From assembly GCA_963853835.1 (NCBI GenBank), contig OY970834.1, forward strand, positions 27,782,365-27,846,364: a stretch of DNA of 64,000 bases, given 5' to 3'. Shown here one piece after another: positions 10,846-23,000 of this stretch. The translations under genes and the position numbers were made by a program. The stretch's first letter is position 1; the number at the start of each line of letters is the position of its first letter. This stretch comes from Calendula officinalis. Its lineage: Eukaryota; Streptophyta; Magnoliopsida; Asterales; Asteraceae. Below the pieces are notes generated by a model. That model was given only the letters and a program-made list of their open reading frames with translations. It did no database searches and was not told where the DNA came from.

Positions 10846-11241
10846 GTAATTCCTAAATTTGGACCAATTGAAGCAAAATTTCCCCAAGTATACACTTGTA
10901 TTTCAATTATTCTCAAAATAGACCGTGCGACCGTGGTACCCCACTAGAACGCCTCCATGTGTCCGAGTTAGTGCTGCTTAACCTTGTTACTACTGCTCGT
11001 TAGTACTGCTCAACTTTGTTACTATTGCTCTAAATCTTGTTAATACTGTTTGTTAATACTGCTCAACCTCGTTACTACTACTCGTTAGTACTGCTCAACA
11101 CTTAGTGCTGCTCCGTTAGTGCTGCTCCCAGTTAGTGCTGCTCAAGTCTCCCAGTCGCACGGGGTATTTTGGGAAGATTGATATCTATCAGTCTTAAATG
11201 GAAATCTCTCACTTTTTTTGGTCTATTTTAGTAATTAATTC
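10846..11241. mobile_element. Mutator-like MITE carrying a GTTAGTACTGCT array
   Basis: An 11-bp direct repeat, TTAAAAAAATG, lies exactly at both sides (10835-10845, 11242-11252). The ends are imperfect inverted repeats (GTAATTCCTAAATTTGGACC and the reverse complement GAATTAATTACTAAAATAGACC). Inner inverted repeats (CCGTGCGAC near 10920 and GTCGCACGG near 11153) enclose about 200 bp of degenerate tandem units around GTTAGTACTGCTCAAC. No coding sequence. Confidence 0.68.
10960..11145. repeat. Degenerate tandem repeat, unit near GTTAGTACTGCT
   Basis: About ten units alternate GTTAGTGCTGCT, GTTACTACTGCTC and GTTAGTACTGCTCAAC with changing spacing. The array fills the centre of the Mutator-like MITE. 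Confidence 0.75.
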
Positions 11242-11252
11242 TTAAAAAAATG

Positions 11253-11844
11253 ATATGTGGCACCATACATGTAATCTCAACACGGGCTTGTTTCCTTTTG
11301 GTACGAATCTTGAATTGTAACAAAATGTTGTAACCACCTTTGTCTAAGAATCGAAAATTTGCACTCATACCATAAATCAAATCAATTAACGATATTTGGG
11401 TAAAGTAAGGGAACAAGAGGAATGTTAGGGTTGAAAAAAGGAGACGATATTCGGCAATTGGGATCGATTGAGGCGTGCTCTGGAGTTGGAGAAGCCTCAT
11501 ACGTGCGTGATTTTGAAGGAGTAAGAAGCGTGACGTGTTTTTGCTTTTAACAAAAGGATGCAATTTTGATGGTTCTATACCTTAATTTGTGTAAACATCA
11601 GCTCACACTTGGTAACTCCTTGTAAATTATATGTGTATGTATACTACTAGTAGTATACCCGCAGAATACATCCGTAGATACTATGTAACTATATTATTAT
11701 GTGGTGGTGATATTGATGGTGGTGACAATAGTGATGGTGATTAATGGTTGTGGGTGGTGATGATGGGTGGCGTTGGTAGTAATTATATGTGGTGGTGGGT
11801 GATGGTGGTCATGGGTGATATTGGTACGTAGGTTACTAGAATAA
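11253..11844. other. Non-coding stretch with GGTGGTGAT low-complexity tract
   Basis: A G-rich, GGTGAT-like low-complexity tract runs at about 11697-11825. The minus-strand open frame 11228-11563 overlaps the end of the neighbouring MITE and shows no known motif, so it is not called a gene. Confidence 0.5.
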
Positions 11845-12280
<436 letters not shown>

Positions 12281-12283
12281 TAA

Positions 12284-12608
12284 TAACGAGTTTAAGAATT
12301 ACTAAATATAATATTATACATATAATAATTATAGTCAAGTAATCAACATCTATCTTATTGAATATATCAAATAATTACATCACTAGACTAGCTTCAATAT
12401 TAAATATTAAAATATTCAACCTAACTGTAATTCTAAAAATCAAATATAAACCTAACTTATATATGTTTATACTACGATATTACATATCACTATGTTTTTA
12501 AATGTTAAAAATAAAAATTCGTTTTAAACTGATTTACGCGAGTATAATGCAGGTACATTTAAATATGTAAAATTGAAGACAATTATCACACACTAAATTC
12601 ATGTCTAA
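12284..12608. other. AT-rich spacer, nothing recognised
   Basis: AT-rich DNA between the Harbinger-like MITE and the A that precedes Helitron B. No gene or repeat was seen. Confidence 0.5.
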
Positions 12609-12726
12609 TCTCTACTCCTTATAAAGCATTTGGGACCTTTCCATAAATATCATTTGAAAATTCAGCCAAATTATTGCTAATTTTAGAATTTAACACTTTT
12701 TGCAAAAACAAAACAATATCACCGCA

Positions 12727-12786
12727 GAGATTCGAACTCGCAACACTCGTGTTAAATAACAACACCCAAACCAGCTCGATTGGCCT
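12727..12786 (-). repeat. tRNA-like module in Helitron B 5' region, antisense
   Basis: Minus-strand reading gives an A-box-like CAATCGAGCTGG and a B-box-like AGTTCGAATCT about 35 bases apart. It is at the same offset from the 5' end (about 120-175) as in Helitron C. Confidence 0.5.
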
Positions 12787-13115
12787 CTATTTGTGATATT
12801 GAGTCTAACCAAATCTGTATTAACTAGCTAAAGATATGTGTGTTGCAGGTTGATTGGGCTACGGCCTATCATTTAATTCTAAAATTGAGTGGCCCATCTG
12901 GCATTGGGCAAAACAAATCTGTGTTTTGAATTGGTAGTCGGCCTTCGAGTCTTCGACCATTCATCTATTCCCCGTCGTTGCTTCATCGCCTCTTCGATTC
13001 CATTCATTCCCTTCATCAGCCTCCTCGATTCTGGCATTTAGGCTCCTCGATTGCTTCAACCATGCGTATTCTTCTGCAAACGTCTCCTCGGTTCCTTAAA
13101 ATTTGTACAAATCTT

Positions 13116-13210
13116 CACCCTATAAATACATCACAACAACGGGGGAAAATCTACAATTCCATATGATAACTAATTCCAAACACAGATCTCCGTATTTGAA
13201 AACTCCAGAA
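13116..13210 (+). promoter_or_regulatory. TATA box and leader in Helitron B, shared with C
   Basis: CCTATAAATACA (13119-13130) is preceded by CTCGATTGCTTCAACCATG and followed by a leader ending in GAG/GTAAGTATG (13218-13228), a good splice donor. Helitron C has the same order (TATA at 39881, donor at 39985). Conservation across two separate insertions suggests an element promoter with a spliced leader. This is an inference from layout. Confidence 0.4.
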
Positions 13211-13547
13211 ACGAAATTGAGGTAAGTATGTTTAATTGAATTGTTTTAATTCAAAGCTACTGTTTTATATAATGTTTGACGAAGTTGGTTGATATCTGTT
13301 AAATTGTTAAGGTCATTTTGATTTTGGAAATTGCTTAGATTCCGTGATCTTAGATGCTGAATTCGATCATTATGAAAACTTGAATAACTTAATATTACAT
13401 CGACTATGCTGCTATTTCTGAACAGCCAAGAGTTCGTGCTTCTGTCATTGTGTGAATGTTGATGGATTACAATTAGATTGAAATCCTGTAAAGGAAAACT
13501 TTTTTAAGGTAACAATAACGATTGTATGTATTTAATTACTCAGGACT

Positions 13548-15717
13548 TGTAACACCGCATTTTTTTAGAAGGTAGTTAAATATTAGTCTAAGTACGGAAG
13601 CATCAAGTTAGTTAAGATTACAAAACGTGGTCCCACAAAATATTACAACCAAAGTTAGTTAAAAAGACGGTATTACTAAACACGGTATTACTAAACACGG
13701 CTCATTTTACAAAACATAATTTAAGCATGGTCGAACATCCCGTCCAAGCCTAACCCGTCAAGCCATCCAACCTGAAATGTGTCAATAAGGGAGGGATTAG
13801 CACAAAAGCTAAGTGAATGAATTCCTAACACTACTAACTACACTAAAACACTTAAACACGGAAGTTAAAGAACATCTCCGGTTAGGTAATCACTTATTTG
13901 AGAGGATCGGCGGCTTTGCGGGCCTTAAACCATGGTCGGCCAAAACCACGGTAACCGATAGCGTTTTGTATCCAACACCCGGGCAACTCCCTCCCCTTAA
14001 CCATGTAACGCATACAGGTAAGGTCGGATACCCTATTAGTCGATACACTGTGCCCAGCCGTTATCCATCCGACGCTGACCTCATCCCGATTGTGCACACA
14101 ATCATGTATGGTATTCCCTAACACTAGGCATACATAACAAATAGACTAGCTACGAGAAAACACCGCGAAATCGTCACAGAAGAGTTCCCAGACGCGAACT
14201 ACAGTTCGCGTTCGCGAACTCATGTTCGCGTCGTGAACTGAAACGCGAACAAGTTCGCGTCTAAACCCCAAAATCCCTGGTCGGGTCTCGCGTTCGCGAA
14301 GTGGAGTTCGCGACGCGAACTCCCCTCATCTGGTAAATTCCTGCAGTTTTTTAATTAAGCCAACACCAAACCAAACCAATAATCGAGACCCGAGTTGTAG
14401 GTTGAATCCACTCACCTTTCAACTTCCGATTCCTTAACTCAGTGAGCTAGTATCACTGAGTATCCTTCCCGGTTCCTGTCAACAATATACCGAGTTAGTG
14501 ATAATCTACCGAATTGTCAAAATCATCAATTTCAATAACTAACCACACAAGACTCACAAAATGCATATTTTATGACATTTCCAACTAGCACAATTCCTTC
14601 ATCAATACAATTGACCATTTTGACCATTTAGCAAGTATTTACAACTAGTTGACCCAAACGGGCCAAAAACCCGAACATGATCCTAACACTTCCACATTTC
14701 CATCAACTAGCAATTAACCTTTCAACTAGCAATTCACAATCATTTACAATTCCACCAAGTTGACAACTATCACAATTCCAAGTAACATACTTGTATAATC
14801 ACTAGATCACCATTTTGACAAAATCATCCAAACACTAGTTAAATTACTTCACCATTTAATTAATACTAGGTTTTTAACATCCATAACTTACCAAACATGA
14901 TTTCACAACCTAATAAACAATTCTATCCATCCAAAACTCAAGAAATCCAAGATTCAACAAAACCCACCTTCAACATCCACCATTAATGGAGGTTGAAGGT
15001 GTTTTTCACCAAATCTTGTCTTCCTACCACAATCAACCATACATTTCATGTAAAAGCTTGCATAAACATAAACTACAACATCCTTAACAAGATTCATCCA
15101 TAAAAACCAACAATCACAAACCCTAGTTCATAACCAAGCTCAAGAACACCATAAACAAGTCAAAGAGAAGGTGTAGCTTACTTCTAGACTTCTCCTACAC
15201 AAACTTTAGTGTAGAATTCGGATCCTAGCACAAGCAATCACCAAGCACAAGTGAAGAAAGCTCAAGAACAAGTATGGAGAAGATGGGGTTTTGTGTAGCA
15301 ATGAAATAGTGATAGGGAGGATAATGTTTGAAAATAACAAGTAAAAGAAAAGAGGGAGAGTCCCTCTTTCTCTCTAGAGGCCGGCCAAACAAAAGGGTGG
15401 GCCCCCTTTTGTGGCCTTTTATCAATTAACAATATATGTTTGAAAGTCCCTTTCGTAAATAATTTATTTAAAATAGCAAACGGACTCCAATTTTAAAAAC
15501 GAAAGCATTTCTGGAAACGATATTCAACAAGGAATCCAAATATATAAAAATCACGTTTTCATTCCAAATAAATCACAAGTCAGGTATTTTAACCCCTTGG
15601 TTAAAATACCGCAAAGGACAGCAGGCTAATTAAATTAACTAAGCATTTAATCAGATAATCATTTAATAAGATACCTTAAGGTCACTAAACTACTAGGCCG
15701 GGTTTTGGGATGTTACA
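13548..15717 (-). repeat. 3' LTR of Ty3 element 1
   Basis: 2170 bp, TGTAACACC to ATGTTACA. It has palindromic TTCGCG/CGCGAA motifs at about 14196-14320. It differs from its partner LTR by many substitutions and by an extra copy of GGTATTACTAAACAC. Confidence 0.93.
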
Positions 15718-15731
15718 ACTCTCCCCCACTT
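15718..15731 (-). promoter_or_regulatory. Polypurine tract of Ty3 element 1
   Basis: The minus strand reads AAGTGGGGGAGAGT directly before the 3' LTR, the expected primer for plus-strand DNA synthesis. Confidence 0.85.
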
Positions 15732-18071
15732 AAGAAGATTCCGTCCCCGGAATCCCATCTCGATCAAATAAGGTAGGATAACGTTCCCGCATATCGGCAT
15801 CGGTCTCCCATGTCATATCCGCGCCCAAACTGTGCTTCCACTTTACCAAAACCATAGGAATCTGTTTCTTTCTCAATTTCGTTACTTTTCGGTCTAATAA
15901 CTCCACCGGTTCTTCGACCAATCTCTTCTTCGTATCAACCCGCAACTCTTGCACCGGGAGAATTTGGCTCGGATCTTCGATGTTACACTTTCTCAAGTAA
16001 CAAATGTTGAAAGTGTTATGAATTGCCGCCAACTCCTGGGGCAACTCGAGTGTTACCGATTGAGAATTCACCACTTTGCTAATTCGAAACGGCCCAATAA
16101 ACCTCGGGGCCAACTTCCCTCGTTTACCAAAACGAATGACACCCTTCCAAGGTGAAACCTTCAAATAAACCATCTCATTTTCCGAGAACGTAGCGGGTCT
16201 ACGTCTCGGATCGGCATACATCTTTTGTCGGTCACGGGCGGCTTTCAACTTTTCTCGAGCAATAGCAAATTTATCCGCGGTCATTTGTACAATATCGGGC
16301 CCCGCATATTGTTTCTCACCCGCTTCCAACCAACACGTCGGGGTTCGGCACCGACGCCCGTACAACATCTCGTACGGTGGCATCTTAATACTTGAGTGAT
16401 ACGAGTTATTATAAGCAAACTCGATCAACGGTAGGTGGGAATCCCACGACCCACCATACTCCAACACACAAGCCCGCAACATATCTTCAAGTGTTTGTAT
16501 TGTTCTCTCTGATTGCCCATCGGTTTGGGGATGATACGCGGTACTTAAATTCACCCGCGTCCCCAGTTCTCGTTGCAAGCTATTCCAAAAATTCGAAGCA
16601 AAACGGGGATCCCTATCGGACACGATAGAAATCGGAATACCATGTCGGGACACCACTTCATCAATGTATAATTTTGCCAATCTACTAAGTGAGGCGGTCT
16701 CACTAGTAGCCAAGAAGTGTGCACTCTTCGTCAAACGATCAACTATAACCCAAATCATGTCGTGACCCCTTTGTGTACGCGGCAACTTGGTCACGAAATC
16801 CATGGTGATTCGATCCCACTTCCACTCGGGAATCGGCGATTGAGTTAAAGTTCCATAGGGCTTTTGGTGTTCGGCCTTCACTTGAGCGCAAATATGACAT
16901 TGGCCCACAAAACGGGCAATATCGGTCTTCATCGTCGGCCACCAATAAAGAACCTTTAAATCATTATACATCTTCGTGCTACCCGGGTGAACCGATAACC
17001 GAGAATTGTGAGCCTCGGCTAAAATCAATTCCCGCAAACCTCCGAGTAACGGTACCCAAACCCGAGATTGATACGTCTTCAAACCCCGAGAATCTTCTTC
17101 TAAATCATCTTTCCTCTTTAATAAAATCTCCGCCTTCAAATGTTCGACATTTAACGCTTCCATTTGTGAAATCTTTAACCGGGACACCAAATCCGATACA
17201 ATTTCCATCCGCATAAATTGTACCCGCCCCGAATCTCCCTTTCTACTTAAGGCATCGGCCACCACATTTGCCTTCCCGGGATGATATCGATTTCACAATC
17301 GTAATCCTTAATCAACTCTAACCATCTTCGTTGACGCATATTCAATTCATTTTGCGTGAATACATATTGCAAACTTTTATAATCCGTACAAATCACGCAC
17401 TTAGTACCGTACAAGTAGTGTCTCCATAATTTTAGTGCAAAAACCACCGCCGCCAACTCCAAATCGTGAGTCGGATAATTTTTCTCGTGATTTTTCAATT
17501 GCCTCGAAGCATATGCAATAACCCGGTCTCGTTGCATCAACACGCAACCCAAACCCGCGAGTGAAGCGTCACAATAAACAATAAAATCCTCCGGGCCTTC
17601 GGGTAAGGCGAGAATCGGAGCTTGACACAATAATTTTTTTAAAGTTTGAAACGACTTCTCGTGATTTTCACCCCACCGAAACGGAACATCCTTACGGGTC
17701 AATCTCGTCATAGGACCCGCTATCTTCGAAAAATCCTTAATAAACCGGCGGTAATAACCCGCCAAACCTAAGAAACTTTTTATCTCGGTTGGGTTCTTTG
17801 GAGCAACCCAATTCATAACCGCTTCGATCTTCGCCGGGTCCACCTTGACCCCATTCGAACAAATAACGTGACCCAAAAAGTGATCTTCTCGAAGCCAAAA
17901 TTCGCACTTCGAGAACTTCGCATACAAACGTTCCCGCTTCAACGTTTCTAACACTTGCCTTAAGTGTTTCTCGTGTTATTCTTCGGTTTTGGAATAAATT
18001 AGAATATCGTCAATGAAAACAATAACGAATTTGTCGAGGTAAGGCCGACAAACTCGGTTCATCAAATCCAT
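15730..18071 (-). pseudogene. Ty3 element 1 pol, 3' part (RT, RNase H, integrase, chromodomain-like tail)
   Basis: Downstream half of pol, cut at 18071 by insertion of element 2. In order on the minus strand: the RT catalytic FIDD block (about 18010-18020), a nonsense TAA near 17965, the rest of RT and RNase H (DASLAGLG near 17570) in the frame ending 17247, a one-base frameshift near 17285 at the PGKANVVADAL-like motif, then a 511-codon frame (17265-15730). That last frame holds the HHCC finger, the integrase core (MDFVTKLP, a DRDPRF block, a GQSERT block with the catalytic E) and a C-terminal segment with VKWKHSLGADMTWE, resembling a degenerate chromodomain. It ends RYPTLFDRDGIPGTESS. It is not functional as it stands. 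Confidence 0.9.
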
Positions 18072-18244
18072 TGTAACGACCCGAATTTGTAAATAAATAA
18101 ATTGTATAAAAATATGATAATTATGGATAAATCATATAAAATACGTGGGAATTGGTTTCGTGTCGTTTGGGCACCGTACGAGAAAGTTACGGGCGAAACC
18201 GGGTCGAGACAAGTTGGAAAAAGTGCAGCCTTGCTGCCATCAAG

Positions 18245-18377
18245 AGTTCGCGACGCGAACTATAAGTTCCCGATCGGGAACTTGCTCCAGGGAGTTTGGC
18301 CATGTGTCGCTAAGTAGTTCGCGACTAGATAACGATCGCTAAGTATGCGTGTAGAAGGAGAGTTCGCGACGCGAACT
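18245..18377. promoter_or_regulatory. Palindrome cluster in element 2 LTR
   Basis: AGTTCGCGACGCGAACT occurs at 18245-18261 and 18361-18377, and the perfect 20-base palindrome AAGTTCCCGATCGGGAACTT at 18264-18283. The cluster is about 170-310 bp from the LTR start, just after the TATA-like stretch. It could form RNA hairpins in the leader or be a symmetric protein site. The same cluster is at 24888-25020 in the 3' LTR. Confidence 0.7.
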
Positions 18378-19157
18378 ATGGTCGCGTCGTGAACTTGTGT
18401 CTGGCAGCATTAAAGTCGGGATTTGGCTCATTTATTGCCAAATGAAACCCTAGTTTTTCTCTCTTCGAACTTGTGAACGATTTTGGGTGTCAAGCATCAA
18501 TTGGAGTCGATTTCTTCATCAAATCTTGTGATTCTTCACTCCTAGTTGAAGATTTAAGGTATATCTTCAATCCTTTGTAGTTGTAGCTTTAGATCTATGG
18601 GTTTAGAAGCTTGGGGTTGAAACCCTAGTTCTTGGGGTTATAGATTATGGTGATATAAATGTTGTATACACTTAATAGATGGTATATTAATAAGGAAATC
18701 AAGTGTATGGTTAAGATTTGTAAGAATCTTAAGGGTTGGTTAAACCTAGGGTTTGGTAATCATCATATTTGGGGGAAATGGATTGATGTGTGTTATCTAG
18801 AGATAGATGAACACATTGTTAGTAGATTGTAATGTTGATCATATTGTGATAATTGTATTAGGCTTTTGGTGAAGTCTTGGAAAGTTGATTGGTTTGTGAA
18901 ACAAGAGTTTTGGTGTCAAGAACACGGGTGGAGCATCTTTATTGCTAAGGTGAGTACGTGTGGAATTTACTGAGTACATAGCCCTTTTAAATATTCTCAT
19001 TACCTCTATTATGGTCTATTTGCTTAATTGTGTAGACTAGTAGTTGTTAGTTAGTTATACCTATGATAGTATTGAACTAACTTGTTGATGATGAAAGTGC
19101 TAGCAGAGAGCTAGATTTGGCATAACCATAGGGTTATGATGAGATTGAGATGATGTG

Positions 19158-19424
19158 ATGATACGGGCTACTCCCGATCATGAGTTGTGGATTGAGGGGC
19201 AGTTGGGCGTATTCCCATCGACTCTTCCACGTTAGTCATGAGATGACACGGGCAACTCCCGGTCATGAGGTGTGGAGTGAGGGGCAGTTGGGTGAATTCC
19301 CATGTGAATTCCCATCGACTCATCCACGTTAGTTATGCGATGTCACGGGATACTCCCGGTCATGAGGTGTGGAGTGAGGGGCAGTTGGGGTGAATTCCCA
19401 TCGACTCATCCACGTTAGTTGTGA
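19158..19424. repeat. Three-unit tandem repeat in element 2 LTR (84-97 bp)
   Basis: Three units each contain a CACGGG...CTCCCGGTCATGAG stretch, GAGGGGCAGTTGGG, ATTCCCATCGACTC and CCACGTTAGT. The middle unit has an extra GAATTCCCATGT. The copy in the 3' LTR is at 25801-26067. Confidence 0.9.
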
Positions 19425-19846
19425 TTGCTAAGTAAGCAAGATTGATAGGGTCACACTAAGGTGACTAGACTGGATAGTTGGATATATATATGTATATTGA
19501 TTGGTTATATGAAATGTGACATTCATTTTATTATCGGGTCTAAACCCATGTAGCTCACGAGACGTTTTTGTCTCACGTACTCCTTGTTTTGTTTTGCTAT
19601 GTACTCAGGTTCGGGATCGAAGGTTTAGGTTCGCACGGATAGAGTTACGGGACCTAGAGTAGAAGAACTTTAGATTGGATTTATGCTTAGCTTTGGTTTT
19701 GATATATTTTGTAACACCGAAACTTTATACTCTGATTCATACCAAAGGTTTTTGTAAATCCATATTTTTGGGATAGTTCTTCTATTTATGAAAAATGTTT
19801 TATTTTGGGCAAATGTTTTGTGTTTAAAATTTGAGGTGTTACAACT

Positions 19847-19858
19847 TGGTATCAGAGC
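19847..19858 (+). promoter_or_regulatory. Primer binding site, element 2
   Basis: TGGTATCAGAGC, complementary to the 3' end of plant initiator tRNA-Met, three bases after the 5' LTR. Confidence 0.95.
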
Positions 19859-20091
19859 TATAGTTTAAGTGAATTAGGTTGGATGACCATCCTAGTCTTA
19901 GACTGTAGCATTAGGAATGTAAGATTCCTTGAGATCATAGGTTGACCTTGAGACTTTATATTAAGTTTAGGGTTGAACCTAGGGGACCGAAGAATTTGAT
20001 ATGATTTTGAGTATTGAGTCGTACGCGACTAATGGGTTGTACACAAGGTACTAAATGTTTAATGTCTTTCGTATAGTCTTGATCGAAAGAA

Positions 20092-23000
20092 ATGGTGAAC
20101 ACTCGTAGAAGTGGGAAAGCCCCGGAGAACCGGGAGGAGGAAGTACCTCCTATTGAGAGGGTGGATGAGCAAGAAAGTCAACCATCAATGCATCGGGTTG
20201 ACGAATCGGAGGTCGGAGCTAATAGAACTCCGGTGACCATGGCGGATCTCCAAACTATTATCGACCAAATCAAGGGAACGGTGGCCGAGGAAGTGCACCG
20301 AATTATTGGAGACCGTGAAAGGTCGGGTGGAGACCGGGAATCCGAGGCTAAGTCGGATGAGAAAACCGGAGGTAGTGGCACCGGGGAAGGGAAGTCCTCC
20401 ACGGGTGGCCAAAGTGATGCAAGGGCTAAGCCCGTTGTGAAAGAAGGGTGTTCGTTTAAATCATTCATGGCTTGTAAGCCAAATGTGTATTCGGGTAGTT
20501 CGGACCCGAAAGTAACCATGAGATGGATCCGGGAAACCGAGAGGGTGATCGGTAGTAGTAAATGTAAGGATGCCGATATGGTGACGTATGCGTCACAATT
20601 GCTAAAAGAAGATGCGATGGTTTGGTGGGACATCGTATATGAGACCCTAGGGAGGGAGGTAATTGAGAAGATGTCGTGGGACGAGTTCACCGCGAGATTG
20701 AAAAAGAAATTTTGTCCCGAAAGGGATTTGGAAAAGATGCACGAAAAGTTCGTGACCCTCAAAAAGGGTGATATGTCGGTGGAGGAATATTCGAGGGAAT
20801 TCACGGGATTGCTCCCGTTTGTTGCTAAAACCTACTCGGATGAGAGGATGAGGGTGGTCCGGTATGCTAGTGGGTTACCGTGGGACTACCAATTGGAGGT
20901 GAAGAGGGCGGCTTCTCTAGATGAGGCCATTAGTGCCGCCCGGGGTGTGGAAGAGGTGAATGTGGCACGTGTTGCCGAGAGGGCCCATGTGGGCGAGAAA
21001 AGGAAAGCCGAGAGCGGCTCTAGTTCGTTCAAGAAAGGGAAGTTCACCTCGAGCTTCTCTAAGCAAGGTAGTGTTGGCTCGTGCAAGAAGTGCGGGAAGA
21101 CTCATACCGGCGGGTGCCGAGGAGAGTCGAAATCTTGTTTTAATTGTGGAAGGGCGGGGCACTTAGCCCGAGATTGTAGGGCCAAGTCGTTGGCCGATGT
21201 TGAATGCTTCTCGTGTCACGAGAAGGGGCACTATAGCAATGTGTGCCCAAAGAAGGGAATCGAGTCGATGGTGTCCACGGCTCAAAAGAAGGTGGAACCG
21301 GCCAAGGTGAAGGGACGATCCTTTCAACTCACCCGAGAGGAGGCGAAGGAGGCACACGATGTGGTGTCAGGTACTCTATTCATTAACTCCTTGCCAACTC
21401 ATATTTTGTTTGATTCGGGTTCTAATTATTCGTTTGTGTCTTATGAGTTCGGTTGTAAATTGAATGTGCCGTCCGAAATGTTAGATGAGGTTTATGAAAT
21501 AGAAGTAGCCGACGGGAAAACGTCTATGGTTGAATGTATTTATAGAAATTGTGAACTAGAGATAGACGGTAGAAAGTTTAAGGTGGATTTGTTGCCCATG
21601 GGAATTAGGGCGTTTGATGTGGTTATTGGTATGGATTGGTTGGGTATGCACCAAGCCAAGATTTTGTGTGGGAAGAAAATTGTGTCGATTAGGACACCCG
21701 AGAACGAGAAAGTGTATGTATACGGGGAGAAACGACATCACATGCCTAATGTGATTACCGCTATTAAGGCAAGGAAAAGTATATCGAAAGGTTGTGCATC
21801 GTTTATTGCATATGTATTAGATGGCCGAAAAGAAAAGAAGACAATGGATAGTGTAAAAATTATTCGGGAATTCCCCGAGGTATTTCCCGATGACTTGCCC
21901 GGTTTACCACCGGAGAGACAAGTCGAGTTTAAAATTGATTTAGTGCCGGGGGCGACGCCAATTGCTCGTGCTCCATATCGTTTAGCTCCCACCGAGATGC
22001 GGGAATTGATGACCCAATTACAAGAATTGTTAGATAAAGGTTTTATTCGTCCGAGTTCGTCACCGTGGGGTGCACCGGTGTTATTTGTTAAAAAGAAAGA
22101 CGGTTCGATGAGAATGTGTATTGACTACCGAGAGTTGAATAAGGTAACTATTAAGAACCGTTACCCGTTGCCGAGAATTGACGACTTATTCGACCAATTG
22201 CAAGGTGCTAGTTATTTCTCAAAGATCGATTTGAGGTCGGGTTATCACCAAGTTCGGGTGAAAGAAGGCGATACCGAGAAGACGGCTTTTCGTACACGTT
22301 ATGGTCATTATGAATTTCTAGTGATGCCGTTTGGTCTTACCAACGCACCGGCTATTTTTATGGATTTGATGAATCGGGTTTGTAAACCGTTTCTTGATAA
22401 GTTTTTGATCGTGTTTATTGACGACATTTTGATTTATTCAAAAACCGAAGAAGAACACGAAGGTCATTTGAGACTTGTGTTAGATGTGTTAAAACGGGAG
22501 AAGTTGTATGCTAAATTTTCAAAGTGTGAGTTTTGGTTGCGGGAAGTGCAATTCTTAGGTCACGTGGTGACGTGTGATGGTATTAAGGTTGATCCGTCCA
22601 AGATTGAAGCGGTGTCAAATTGGGAGCCTCCGAGGACTCCTACCGAGGTTAGAAGTTTTCTTGGATTAGCCGGTTATTACCGAAGATTTATACAAGATTT
22701 CTCGAGAATCGCGATTCCACTCACGAAGTTAACGAGAAAAAGTGAGAAGTTTGTGTGGGAAAAGAAGCAAGAAGAGGCGTTTAAGTTGTTAAAAGAAAAG
22801 TTATGTAACGCGCCGATCCTTGCGTTACCGGATGGTATGGAAGATTTTGTGGTTTATAGTGATGCTTCGAATCAAGGGCTCGGTTGCGTGTTGATGCAAA
22901 GAGGAAAGGTGATCGCGTATGCCTCGCGACAATTGAAGAATGCGGAATTAAGGTACACGACACACGACTTGGAATTGGCGGCGATTATTTTTGCCTTGAA

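Larger units (their letters stand above)
18072..19843 (+). repeat. 5' LTR of Ty3 element 2
   Basis: 1772 bp. It has an AT-rich TATA-like stretch near 18112-18140, palindromes at 18245-18261, 18264-18283 and 18361-18377, and a three-unit tandem repeat at 19158-19424. Nearly identical to the 3' LTR. Confidence 0.96.

Noticed and set aside
11228..11563. 111-codon minus-strand open frame
   Set aside because: It overlaps the end and duplication of the MITE at 10846-11252, has no known motif and no supporting promoter or splice pattern.
18102..18342. Short open frames in the LTRs of element 2, repeated at 24745-24985
   Set aside because: They are duplicated with the LTR and span the palindrome cluster; no protein motif.
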